Below, piece after piece: positions 32,485 to 41,124 of a stretch of DNA of 49,749 nucleotides. This DNA comes from Novosphingobium chloroacetimidivorans (GTDB lineage Bacteria; Pseudomonadota; Alphaproteobacteria; Sphingomonadales; Sphingomonadaceae). Each line of letters opens with the position of its first letter. The first letter of the stretch is position 1. The notes beneath the pieces were generated by a model, which did not search any database, was not told where the DNA came from, and was given only the letters and a program-made list of their open reading frames with translations. Location of the stretch: the NCBI RefSeq assembly GCF_014204535.1, contig NZ_JACHLR010000022.1:1-49749 (forward strand), in the 5' to 3' direction. Made by a program: the position numbers and the translations under genes.

Positions 32485-33648
32485 ATGGCGACGCAGACGC
32501 TCGATACATCGGATCTTGATCAGTACATCGGCAAGGTCATCGACTACTCGACCTTGCGCGAGCCGATCGCCAACAACGACATCCGCCGTTGGGTGCATGC
32601 GATGCACTACGCCAACCTCCTGCATTACGATCCGGACTATGCGGCGGAAAGCCGTTGGGGCAAGCTGGTGGCGCCGCAGAGCTTCGCCATCGCTACCGAT
32701 GACGGCCATGGCGCGGCACCTGCCTGCTTCGGGCGCATCCCGGATTCGCACCTGCTGTTCGGTGGCGACGAGTGGTGGTTCTACGACACCAAGATTTCTG
32801 CCGGCGATATCGTCACCAACACGCGCATTCCTTTCGACTATGTCGTCAAGGAAACCGGGTTCGGGCCGACCTGCTTCCAGCGCGGCGACAACAACTACGC
32901 CAACCAGCATGGCGAGCCGATCGCCAAGCAGCGCTCGACGGGTATCCGATACTCGGCGGCTGCAGGTGGCGAGGGCGTCAAGGAAGCCGACTTCGACGAG
33001 CCGGAGTGGAGCGACGAGGAACTGAACGCGCTCGAGGATCGCAAGTTCGCGTGGATCCAGATGCTCCACGATCTGGGCCACAAGGAGCGTTGGTGGGACG
33101 ACGTGCAGGTGGGTGACGAGCTTCCCGAGCGCGTGTTCGGTCCGCACTCGATCGCCAGCTTCACCACCGAGTGGCGCGCATACATCGTGAACAACTGGGG
33201 CACGATGAACTTGCGCAAGAACGACCTGGAAGCGCTGGGATTCACCCGCGAGATGGCCGGTTACGAGAACGATCCCGACATGATGCGGGTTAATCCGTTT
33301 CTCACCGACGGCGCGTACTACGGCCCTTCGCGCGGGCACCTGTTCCCCAAGTTCGCGCGCCGGATCGGCATGCCCCGCGGTTATGGCTATGGCGCCTCGA
33401 TGGGCAGTTGGGTGACCGACTTCCTCTCGGGCTGGGCCGGCGAGCATGGCGGCGTGGTCCACTCCACCGCCAACTACCGTGGCCCGGCGCTGACCGGCGA
33501 CGTGACCATCCAGACGGCCGAAGTGGTCGACAAGACGGTGGACGAGGAGGGACGCAACCTGATCCACGTGCGCCACAAGATGGTGAACCAGCGCGGTGTG
33601 ACGATGTGCACCGGCACGGCCGAGATCAAGCTGCCGAAGAAGGGGTAA
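32485..33648 (+). CDS. FAS1-like dehydratase domain protein (MaoC hotdog family)
   Basis: A 387-residue protein with two hotdog-like halves. The N-terminal part (YIGKVIDYSTLREPIANNDIRRWVHAM, WGKLVAPQSFAIATDD) matches the FAS1-like dehydratase/MaoC N-terminal family. The C-terminal half ends YRGPALTGDVTIQTAEVV and GVTMCTGTAEIKLP, typical of MaoC. Such enzymes hydrate or dehydrate acyl-CoA esters. Start ATG 32485 is preceded by GAGAGGGAG; upstream in-frame codons would cross the operator. The substrate is unknown. Confidence 0.82.
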   Translation: MATQTLDTSDLDQYIGKVIDYSTLREPIANNDIRRWVHAMHYANLLHYDPDYAAESRWGKLVAPQSFAIATDDGHGAAPACFGRIPDSHLLFGGDEWWFYDTKISAGDIVTNTRIPFDYVVKETGFGPTCFQRGDNNYANQHGEPIAKQRSTGIRYSAAAGGEGVKEADFDEPEWSDEELNALEDRKFAWIQMLHDLGHKERWWDDVQVGDELPERVFGPHSIASFTTEWRAYIVNNWGTMNLRKNDLEALGFTREMAGYENDPDMMRVNPFLTDGAYYGPSRGHLFPKFARRIGMPRGYGYGASMGSWVTDFLSGWAGEHGGVVHSTANYRGPALTGDVTIQTAEVVDKTVDEEGRNLIHVRHKMVNQRGVTMCTGTAEIKLPKKG

Positions 33649-33656
33649 GGCTAAGT

Positions 33657-33788
33657 TCCCCTCCCCGGCGGGGAGGGGGAGCGATGCCGGAGCAGCGCGT
33701 CCACGCTGGCGTGCAGCCCCCCATCCACCCTTCGCTAGCTCCTTGCAGGAGCAAGCTGCGGTATCCTTCCCCCGACCCGGGGGAAGGT
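33657..33788. repeat. Structured repeat, family C copy 3 (diverged), between convergent genes
   Basis: It contains CCCCTCCCC-GGC-GGGGAGGGG (33658-33678), then GCTCCT-TGC-AGGAGC (about 33739-33753), the linker CAAGCTGCGGTATCC, and CTTCCCCC/GGGGGAAG (33766-33773 with 33779-33786). The right half follows the same hairpin-linker-hairpin plan as the copies at 13928-14047 and 39070-39191. It lies between the convergent dehydratase and leuA stops. Confidence 0.65.
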
Positions 33789-33801
33789 GTCGCGTCAGAG
33801 A

Positions 33802-35469
33802 TCAAGCCGCGTTGGCGGCGCTCAGCACAGCGCGCACGCTGGCGGTGGCGACGTCTTCATCGATGCCGACACCCCACACCGTGCGACCGTCCGGCAGCAC
33901 GCACTCGACATAAGCCGCCGCTCGCGCATCCGAGCTCTGGCCCATCGAGTGCTCGGCGTAGTCCTTGACCTCGAGCTCGACGCCGAAGCTGTCCTTGAGC
34001 GTCGCCGTCACCGACGAGATCAGGCCGTTGCCGCGCCCCGAGACGGTCTGCTCGCGGCCGTCGACACCGATCTTGCCCGAGAACAAACGCGTGCCGTCAG
34101 CGCCGCGACCTTCGTCCCAGTCGATCAGTTGATAGCGCTGCGCGCCATCCAGCCGGTAGGTGCGCTGGAACACGTCCCAGATGTCGACCGCCTGCAACTC
34201 GCGACCGAGCTCGTCCGCCAGCTCCTGCACGTGGCGCGAGAAGTGGGCCTGCATGCGCTTGGGCAGCTTGAGGCCCTGGTCCTGCTCGATCACCCAGGCA
34301 AAGCCGCCCTTGCCCGATTGCGAATTGACGCGGATCACCGCCTCGTAGCTGCGCCCCAGGTCTGCCGGATCGATCGGCAGGTAGGGCACCGCCCACAGCT
34401 GGTCGTTGCGCGTCTCCTGCGCTGCAAAGCCCTTCTTGATCGCGTCCTGGTGACTGCCGGAGAAAGCAGTGAACACCAGCTCGCCACCATAAGGATGCCG
34501 CTCGGGCACCTTGAGCTGGTTGCAGTACTCGACCGTCTGGATCACCTCGTCGATGTCCGAAAAGTCGAGCCCGGGATCGACACCTTGCGTGTAGAGATTG
34601 AGGCCGACCGTCACCAGGCAGCAGTTGCCGGTGCGTTCGCCGTTGCCGAACAGGCAGCCCTCGACGCGGTCGGCGCCGGCCATCAGGCCCAGTTCCGCCG
34701 CCGCAACGCCGGTGCCCCGGTCGTTGTGGGTGTGCAGGCTGATGACCGCGCTCTCGCGGTTGGGCAGGTTGCGGCAGAAATACTCGATCTGGTCGGCATA
34801 GATGTTGGGCGTCGCCGCCTCGACCGTCGCCGGCAGGTTGAGGATGATCGGGTGCTCGGGGGTGGGCTGCAGGATGCCCATCACCGCCTCGCAGCACTCC
34901 AGCGAGAAATCGAGCTCGGCGGTGGAGAACGTCTCCGGGCTGTACTCGAAGTGCCACCGGGTCTGCGGGTACTTGGCAGCCTGGTCGCGCAGGACCTTGG
35001 CGCCATTCTCGGCGATGGCGCGGATCTCATGGCGCTCCATGCCGAACACGACCTGGCGCCACAGCGGCGACACCGCGTTGTAGAGGTGTACGATCGCGGC
35101 ATGCACGCCGGCGAGGCTCTGGAACGAGGTTTCGATCAGGTCCTGGCGGCTCTGCGTCAGCACCTGGATCAGCACGTCCTCGGGCACACGGCCGCTATCG
35201 ACCAGCCCGCGAATGAAGTCGAACTCGGTCGAGCCGGCAGCGGGGAACCCGACCTCGATCTCCTTGAGGCCCACCTTCACCAGCAGGTCGAAGAAGCGCG
35301 TCTTCTTCTCCGCGCCCATCGGGTCGATCAGGGCCTGGTTGCCATCGCGCAAGTCGGTGGAGAGCCAGCGCGGTGCCTGCGTGATCGTGCGGCCCGGCCA
35401 CTGGCGATCGGGCAAGTCGACTTGCGGGAACGGGCGGTACTTGACCGCGGGGTCTTTCAGCATGGTCAT
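33802..35469 (-). CDS. leuA: 2-isopropylmalate synthase
   Basis: A 555-residue LeuA of the longer type found in actinobacteria and some alphaproteobacteria. STDLRDGNQALIDPM carries the metal and catalytic residues, SLHTHNDRGTGVAAAELGL the His-rich strand, and GCLFGNGERTGNCCL the FGNGERTGN signature. A C-terminal regulatory LeuA domain follows (about 430-555). It condenses acetyl-CoA with 2-oxoisovalerate, the first leucine step, and is normally feedback-inhibited by leucine. ATG 35469 is used, ATG 35463 being equally possible; neither has a strong Shine-Dalgarno. The leader is unusually structured. Confidence 0.95.
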   Translation of the reverse strand: MTMLKDPAVKYRPFPQVDLPDRQWPGRTITQAPRWLSTDLRDGNQALIDPMGAEKKTRFFDLLVKVGLKEIEVGFPAAGSTEFDFIRGLVDSGRVPEDVLIQVLTQSRQDLIETSFQSLAGVHAAIVHLYNAVSPLWRQVVFGMERHEIRAIAENGAKVLRDQAAKYPQTRWHFEYSPETFSTAELDFSLECCEAVMGILQPTPEHPIILNLPATVEAATPNIYADQIEYFCRNLPNRESAVISLHTHNDRGTGVAAAELGLMAGADRVEGCLFGNGERTGNCCLVTVGLNLYTQGVDPGLDFSDIDEVIQTVEYCNQLKVPERHPYGGELVFTAFSGSHQDAIKKGFAAQETRNDQLWAVPYLPIDPADLGRSYEAVIRVNSQSGKGGFAWVIEQDQGLKLPKRMQAHFSRHVQELADELGRELQAVDIWDVFQRTYRLDGAQRYQLIDWDEGRGADGTRLFSGKIGVDGREQTVSGRGNGLISSVTATLKDSFGVELEVKDYAEHSMGQSSDARAAAYVECVLPDGRTVWGVGIDEDVATASVRAVLSAANAA

Positions 35470-35487
35470 GGAGAAGTCTCGCTCGGG

Positions 35488-35587
35488 TATTCTGCGTGTC
35501 GCGGTGTGGCTTCGATCCCCTGGGCGCCGAGCGCGCCGGTCAGCCGACGCGCGGTCTCACGCCCAAGGGCGGATAAGTCGCAGAATA
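35488..35587 (-). promoter_or_regulatory. Candidate structured leader RNA of leuA
   Basis: The 325-base gap between leuA and the I78 gene holds this domain, a family A repeat, and no gene I can see. TATTCTGCG (35488-35496) and CGCAGAATA (35579-35587) form a perfect 9-bp closing stem. Inside are a hairpin of GCGCG/CGCGC plus CGG/CCG with a TCAG loop (35531-35552) and GCCC-AA-GGGC (35561-35570). The domain ends 18 bases before the leuA ATG. No leucine-rich leader peptide was found, so if it regulates leuA it does so as RNA. Confidence 0.5.
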
Positions 35588-35681
35588 AGGCCGAGCTGGA
35601 GGGACATGGCGCTGCCTATGGCTTTGGAGAGTGCAAAAGTAAAGGCTCAAGTCGAGCCGTTCCATTTGCAAAGCCTCGCCG

Positions 35682-35769
35682 TCGTCCACTCGTAGGCGGG
35701 GACCCCGCTTGTTCTTCTGGGTTTGCTCTGAAAGAAGAAGCGGGACTCCCGCCTTCGCGGGGGTGACGA
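35682..35769. repeat. REP-like bipartite palindrome, family A copy 4 (left arm decayed)
   Basis: The right end CCCGCCTTCGCGGGGGTGAC matches the other copies. The left end TCGTCCACTCGTAGGCGGGG is partly eroded. AGCGGG/CCCGCT pairs extend the structure inside. It lies between the I78 inhibitor stop and the leuA promoter region. Confidence 0.7.
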
Positions 35770-35794
35770 GATGGTTTGAAGGACTTTCGCGCCC

Positions 35795-36106
35795 TTAAAC
35801 GCAGCGCAGTGTCTTGATGCGGCCGCTCTCGTCGGTGGTGATGGTCAGGCGGTCCTCGCGAAAGTCCATCGTCATGGCATCGTTCGGCCCTACCACGCGC
35901 AGCGCCTGGGCGCCCGAGGCGGACTTGATCTTGGCGATCACTTCGTCGGTGCGCTGGGTGCCGATGTAGCTTGTCACCTTCGCTGCGCCACATGCGTCGG
36001 CCGCAGCCGGCGCAGGGGTGGTAGCGGGCGGAGCATCACCCTGGGCGGTGCAGCCTGCGAGCATGGCAACGGTGGCCATGCTCGCGAGAGATACGATGCG
36101 GCTCAT
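35795..36106 (-). CDS. Peptidase-inhibitor I78-family lipoprotein
   Basis: A 103-residue protein. A signal peptide ends in the lipobox MLAGC (Cys near residue 19). After a Pro/Ala linker comes the compact I78 domain: CGAAKVTSYIGTQRTDEV, RVVGPNDAMTMDFREDRL and the final GRIKTLRCV, with two cysteines. I78 proteins inhibit serine proteases such as subtilisin and elastase; whether this one does is inference. Its ATG overlaps the YceI stop (ATGA), so the two are translationally coupled. Confidence 0.82.
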   Translation of the reverse strand: MSRIVSLASMATVAMLAGCTAQGDAPPATTPAPAAADACGAAKVTSYIGTQRTDEVIAKIKSASGAQALRVVGPNDAMTMDFREDRLTITTDESGRIKTLRCV

Positions 36107-36753
36107 TTCTTGGTGAACGCCGCGGCGATCTTCAGCTTCACCTCGTCCGAGAGCATCGGCACCATGTTGCCGAAATTGAACTCGCTGCGCTTGATCGTGG
36201 TGGTCGCCTCGAAGCCGACGTTCTCGGCTCCACCCATCTGCGCGGGCATCTTGCCGGCGCCGTAGAAGGTGGTGGCGAGGGTCACCGGCTTGGTCACCCC
36301 GTTGAAGGTCAGGTTGCCGGTGACGTTCGCCTTGCCGGCACCAGTTGGCTTGACCGAGGTCGAGACGAAAGTGGCGTCCGCGGGCGAGGGGCCGAAGAAG
36401 TCGGGCTTGCCGCCCGCATCCTTGGGTGCGCGCAGCAGGTGGTCGGTGAGGCCCTTGCTGGCCGTTGTCACCTTGCTGATCGGGATCGTGACCGAAACCT
36501 TGGCGTTCTGCGGTGCCTTGGGATCGAGCTGCAGCGTCCCGGTGACATCGCCGAAGAGGCCGAAGTATGGCGAGAAGCCGAGATGATTCAGCTCCCACTC
36601 GACCAGCGTGTGATTGGGATCGGCTTGGTAGGTGCCGCCGGTGATCAGCGCGGCGTTCTTTTGGCCGGGCGCGGACGCCATGCCTTGTGCAACCAATGGA
36701 GCGGCGGCGACGATCGCCAGGGCCGTGGCGGCGGGAACGAGATAACGGCGCAT
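36103..36753 (-). CDS. YceI-family periplasmic protein
   Basis: A 216-residue protein with a signal peptide (residues 1-27, AAPLVAQGMA) and a YceI lipocalin-like beta barrel: YQADPNHTLVEWELNHLGFSP, the central TSVKPTGAGKANVTGNLTFNGV, and TTIKRSEFNFG near the end. YceI barrels bind polyprenoid or amide lipids in the periplasm. It is coupled to the I78 gene downstream. A GTGCGG/CCGCAC hairpin lies in its leader at 36768-36785. Confidence 0.9.
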   Translation of the reverse strand: MRRYLVPAATALAIVAAAPLVAQGMASAPGQKNAALITGGTYQADPNHTLVEWELNHLGFSPYFGLFGDVTGTLQLDPKAPQNAKVSVTIPISKVTTASKGLTDHLLRAPKDAGGKPDFFGPSPADATFVSTSVKPTGAGKANVTGNLTFNGVTKPVTLATTFYGAGKMPAQMGGAENVGFEATTTIKRSEFNFGNMVPMLSDEVKLKIAAAFTKK

Positions 36754-36824
36754 GCGATAGCCTCCCAGTGCGGTTCTTGCCGCACGGGTGTGCCCCAGCC
36801 TTGTTACATGATCAAGTAGCGCGA

Positions 36825-37346
36825 TCAGCCGCAGCGGAAGTCGCGAACGACGCTGCCGGTGTCGAGCATGACGTTAAGCCGCCCAGGCTGTTCGCCGGCG
36901 TTCACCTTGTTGCCCGCCCGAACAAACCGGATGCCGCCTGGAGCCTGGTTCGCCGCGGTGACCTGCTGGCGCAGGGCCGGACTGTCCTGCTGGCCCAGGA
37001 AGCGCGACATCGCGACCGCGCGGCATGGCTCGGCGGCCTTGGCGTCGGACTGAACGCTCGGAGGTACGACGAGGTCGGCGTAGGGCCCTTTGACGGCGCT
37101 CTCCGACTGTTCGTCGCTCTGGACCGCTCCGGCCTTTTCGGCCCGCTCGCGCTCGGCGGCGACCTGCTTGGGATCGAGTTGGGGCACCATGGGTGCGGGC
37201 TGGCCATTGGCGGCCGGCGTCGCGGCGATGCGTTCGGCGAAGTCGTCGGTCTGCCGAGGAGCTTCGCGATTGCACCCCGCCATCAGCAGGGCCGGACCGA
37301 GCAGTGCGCAAGGAAGAATGGCGGCCTTGGAAACCGAGATCATCAA
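36825..37346 (-). CDS. Lipoprotein with C-terminal I78-like domain
   Basis: A 173-residue lipoprotein with lipobox LLMAGC (Cys near residue 25). A long Pro/Ala/Gln/Glu-rich linker follows (to about residue 105). The C-terminal domain is CRAVAMSRFLGQQDSPALRQ, then RFVRAGNKVNAGEQPGRLNV, and ends VVRDFRCG. That tail has the I78 plan (first Cys, FxGQ, RLNV, last RxCG), so this looks like a second I78 protein flanking YceI. It lies 53 bases after ilvC. Confidence 0.7.
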   Translation of the reverse strand: MMISVSKAAILPCALLGPALLMAGCNREAPRQTDDFAERIAATPAANGQPAPMVPQLDPKQVAAERERAEKAGAVQSDEQSESAVKGPYADLVVPPSVQSDAKAAEPCRAVAMSRFLGQQDSPALRQQVTAANQAPGGIRFVRAGNKVNAGEQPGRLNVMLDTGSVVRDFRCG

Positions 37347-37361
37347 TGCTCTCCGACGTCA

Positions 37362-37386
37362 CCGCCCCACCGTGCTGGCGGGGCGG
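37362..37386 (-). terminator. Hairpin after ilvC
   Basis: CCGCCCC (37362-37368) pairs with GGGGCGG (37380-37386) across an 11-base loop. It lies 14 bases after the ilvC stop on the minus strand. There is no T-run, so it may slow decay rather than terminate. Confidence 0.4.
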
Positions 37387-37399
37387 CGTTCCGTTAGCG

Positions 37400-38419
<1,020 letters not shown>

Positions 38420-38436
38420 CTCATCGGTTCCTTGCG

Positions 38437-38524
38437 TCGACCCGGGCTCGACCCGGGTCCGGTTTCGTAAGTGCGTGAGGTTCCGTCGTGGCGGAACCGG
38501 TCCCGGATCAAGTCCGGGACGACG
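38437..38524. repeat. REP-like palindrome pair, family B copy 2
   Basis: TCGACCCGGGCTCGACCCGG at the left and TCCCGGATCAAGTCCGGGAC (38501-38520) at the right are inverted relatives, each palindromic. It lies between ilvN and ilvC in the ilv operon. The similar copy is at 14944-15056. Confidence 0.75.
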
Positions 38525-38532
38525 AATTGCAG

Positions 38533-39048
38533 CTAGGCCTCGGTCGCGCCGCGGATCATGCCGACGATGCCGGTGCGGCCGACCTCGACGAGGCCGAGAT
38601 CGCGCATCAGCGCCACGAAGCTGTCGATCTTGTCCGGCGCGCCGGTCAGTTCGAACACGAAGCTCTCGGTCGTGGTGTCGACCGGGCGGGCACGGAAGAT
38701 TTCCGCCACCCGCAGCGCCTCGACCCGCTTCTCGCCGGTGCCGGCCACCTTGATCAGCGCCAGCTCGCGCTCGACGTAAGGACCATTCTCGGTGAGATCG
38801 ACGACCTTGTGCACGGGCACCAGGCGTTCGAGCTGGTAGCGCACCTGATCGACCACGCTTTGCGGCCCGTGCGTGACGATGGTGATCCGGCTGACCGAGT
38901 GGTTTTCGGTGATGTCGGCCACGGTCAGGCTGTCGATGTTGTAGCCGCGCGCGGTGAACATGCCGGCGATGCGGGCGAGGATGCCCGCTTCGTTGTCGAC
39001 GGTCACGGTGAGGACGTGCCGCTCCTCGGCGGCCTTGTGGATTTTCAT
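38533..39048 (-). CDS. ilvN: Acetolactate synthase small (regulatory) subunit
   Basis: A 171-residue regulatory subunit. The N-terminal ACT domain (LTVTVDNEAGILARIAGMFTARGYNIDSL) binds valine for feedback inhibition, and a second ACT-like domain follows from about residue 80. It activates the large subunit IlvB encoded upstream. ATG 39048 is used; the open frame continues upstream into repeat DNA. The naming ilvN/ilvH is interchangeable. Confidence 0.95.
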   Translation of the reverse strand: MKIHKAAEERHVLTVTVDNEAGILARIAGMFTARGYNIDSLTVADITENHSVSRITIVTHGPQSVVDQVRYQLERLVPVHKVVDLTENGPYVERELALIKVAGTGEKRVEALRVAEIFRARPVDTTTESFVFELTGAPDKIDSFVALMRDLGLVEVGRTGIVGMIRGATEA

Positions 39049-39069
39049 GCGATGAGTTCCGGGGCGAAA

Positions 39070-39191
39070 GCGGCTAGCGCAGCTTGGAGAGGGGTGCGCG
39101 AGGTCGAGAGGGCACAAACCCCTCTCCAACTCCGGCTAGTACCCGCGGCGCGGGCACAAGCCTGCGTATCCTCTCCCCGTCCGGGGAGAGG
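39070..39191. repeat. 120-bp structured repeat, family C copy 2
   Basis: It begins GCGGCTAGCGCAGCTTGGAG like copy 1. Stems are TTGGAGAGGGG/CCCCTCTCCAA (39084-39094 with 39119-39129, perfect), CCCGC-GGC-GCGGG (39142-39154), and CTCTCCCC/GGGGAGAG (39171-39178 with 39183-39190), with the linker CAAGCCTGCGTATC. It fills the gap between ilvB and ilvN. Confidence 0.8.
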
Positions 39192-39208
39192 GAAAAGCCG
39201 AACAGCCA

Positions 39209-40951
39209 TCACACCAGCGCCTTGGCTTCGTCGCTGACGGTGCCCACCACTTCGTCGCCGTGGAGCAGCATCTCGGTGTGCGCCGCGCCGCTGGGGATCA
39301 TCGGAAAGCAGTTGGTGTCCTTGGCCACCAGGCAGTCGACGATGACCGGGCCATCATGGTCGATCATCGCCTGGATACCGGCGTCCAGCTGGCTCTCGTC
39401 CTCGATGCGGATGCCCTTCCAGCCATACGCCTCGGCCAGCTTCACGAAGTCGGGAAGGCTGTCCGAGTACGAGTTGGAATAGCGGCTCTCGTACGTCAGC
39501 TCTTGCCACTGGCGAACCATGCCCATCCACTCGTTGTTGAGGATGAACACCTTGACCGGCAGGCGGTACTGCGTTGCCGTGCCCATCTCCTGGATGTTCA
39601 TCTGGATCGAGGCGTCGCCGGCGATGTCGATGACCAGCTTGTCGGGGGCGCCGCACTGCGCGCCGATCGCGGCGGGCAGGCCGTAGCCCATCGTGCCCAG
39701 GCCACCGGAGGTCAGCCAGCGGTTCGGCGCGAAGAAGTGGAAGTGCTGCGCCGCCCACATCTGGTGCTGGCCGACTTCGGTCGAGATGATCGGATCGCGA
39801 TCCCGCGTCATCTCGAACAGGCGCTGCACGGCGTATTGCGGCGCGATTCCCTGCGTGTTGCGTGGGTAGGCGAGGCTGTTGCGCGCGCGCCATTCGTCGA
39901 CCTTGGCGTGCCAGGCGCTCAGGTCCTGGCCGTTGCGGCCGTTCCAGAGCGTCAGGATCTGCTCCAGAACCTGCGCGCAATCACCCACCAGCGGCAGATC
40001 GACTTCGACGGTCTTGTTGATCGAAGAGCGATCGATATCGATGTGGATCTTCTGTGAGTTCGGCGCGAACGCATCCAGTCGCCCGGTCACCCGGTCATCG
40101 AAGCGAGCGCCGACGCACAGGATCAGGTCGGCCTCGTTCATTGCCATGTTGGCTTCGAACGTGCCGTGCATGCCCAGCATGCCGAGCCAGTCCTTGCTGT
40201 CGGCGGGGAAAGCGCCCAGGCCCATCAGCGTTGAGGTGACCGGCGCGCCGATTTTATCCTGCAACTCGCGCAGCAGTTCGGAGGCGCGCGGGCCGGAGTT
40301 GATCACGCCGCCGCCGGTGTAGAACACCGGGCGCTCGGCCTTGGCCAGCATCTCGACCGCAAGCGCGATGTCGGCCGCAGGTGCCTCGGTCTTGGGCGAG
40401 TAGCGGTTGCGGCGCTGCGGCGCACCCTCGTGCCACAGGGCCGAAGCGATCTGAACGTCTTTGGGAATGTCGATCAGCACCGGACCGGGGCGGCCGGTGG
40501 TGGCGATCTGGAACGCCTCGTCGATCGTCGCGGCAAGCTCCGCCGGATCGCGGACCAGGTAGTTGTGCTTGGTGCAGTGGCGCGACATGCCGATGGTGTC
40601 GGCTTCCTGGAACGCGTCCGAGCCGATCAGCGCGGTCGGGACCTGGCCGGTGATGACGACCAGCGGGATCGAATCGAGGAACGCGTCGGCGACACCGGTC
40701 ATGGCATTGGTCGCGCCCGGGCCCGAGGTGACGAGCACGACGCCGGGCTTGCCGGTGGAGCGGGCATAACCTTCGGCCGCATGCGCAGCGCCGGCTTCGT
40801 GACGCACCAGAATGTGGCGAATGCGCTCGTCCTGGAACAAAGCATCATAGATCGGAAGTACCGCACCGCCCGGGTAGCCGAATACGAATTCGACGCCCTG
40901 CCGGACGAGACTTTCGACCAGGATGTTCGCGCCGCTGCGCTCTTCACTCAC
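39209..40951 (-). CDS. ilvB: Acetolactate synthase large (catalytic) subunit
   Basis: A 580-residue ThDP-dependent synthase. GYPGGAVLPIYDAL and the catalytic Glu in RHEAGAAHAAEGYA open it. A central FAD/Rossmann domain follows, and the ThDP-metal motif is GDASIQMNIQEMG..VFILNN near residue 435. It makes acetolactate from two pyruvates. The GTG at 40951 gives the family start (SEERSGANILVESLVRQG); the frame is open to 41074 but that would translate the leader hairpins. A weak TTGACG is positioned in the miaA 3' end. The operon continues to ilvN and ilvC across repeats. Confidence 0.95.
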   Translation of the reverse strand: MSEERSGANILVESLVRQGVEFVFGYPGGAVLPIYDALFQDERIRHILVRHEAGAAHAAEGYARSTGKPGVVLVTSGPGATNAMTGVADAFLDSIPLVVITGQVPTALIGSDAFQEADTIGMSRHCTKHNYLVRDPAELAATIDEAFQIATTGRPGPVLIDIPKDVQIASALWHEGAPQRRNRYSPKTEAPAADIALAVEMLAKAERPVFYTGGGVINSGPRASELLRELQDKIGAPVTSTLMGLGAFPADSKDWLGMLGMHGTFEANMAMNEADLILCVGARFDDRVTGRLDAFAPNSQKIHIDIDRSSINKTVEVDLPLVGDCAQVLEQILTLWNGRNGQDLSAWHAKVDEWRARNSLAYPRNTQGIAPQYAVQRLFEMTRDRDPIISTEVGQHQMWAAQHFHFFAPNRWLTSGGLGTMGYGLPAAIGAQCGAPDKLVIDIAGDASIQMNIQEMGTATQYRLPVKVFILNNEWMGMVRQWQELTYESRYSNSYSDSLPDFVKLAEAYGWKGIRIEDESQLDAGIQAMIDHDGPVIVDCLVAKDTNCFPMIPSGAAHTEMLLHGDEVVGTVSDEAKALV

Positions 40952-41000
40952 AACACATGTCCTTACTGTTGAGATGCATGTTCTGTTCTGCACCCTCGAA

Positions 41001-41060
41001 GCCCGAAGGCTGATCGGGCTCATAATGAAATGGACCCGGCACCACAATGGCGGCCGGGTC
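41001..41060 (-). promoter_or_regulatory. Two strong hairpins in the ilvB leader
   Basis: On the minus strand, GACCCGGC/GCCGGGTC (41033-41040 with 41053-41060) comes first, followed by GCCCGA/TCGGGC (41001-41006 with 41014-41019). They lie 50-110 bases before the ilvB GTG and after the miaA stop. The first may terminate miaA. The pair could also work as an attenuator, though no branched-chain-rich leader peptide is visible. Confidence 0.45.
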
Positions 41061-41124
41061 GCATCCTCTCCCATCCCGCTTCTTTGATCCGAGCAGGTGA
41101 GTGGCGCCTAAGCGATCAAAAATG

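Noticed and set aside
35470..35620. Leucine leader peptide for leuA attenuation
   Set aside because: Only a six-codon GTG frame without leucine codons was found.
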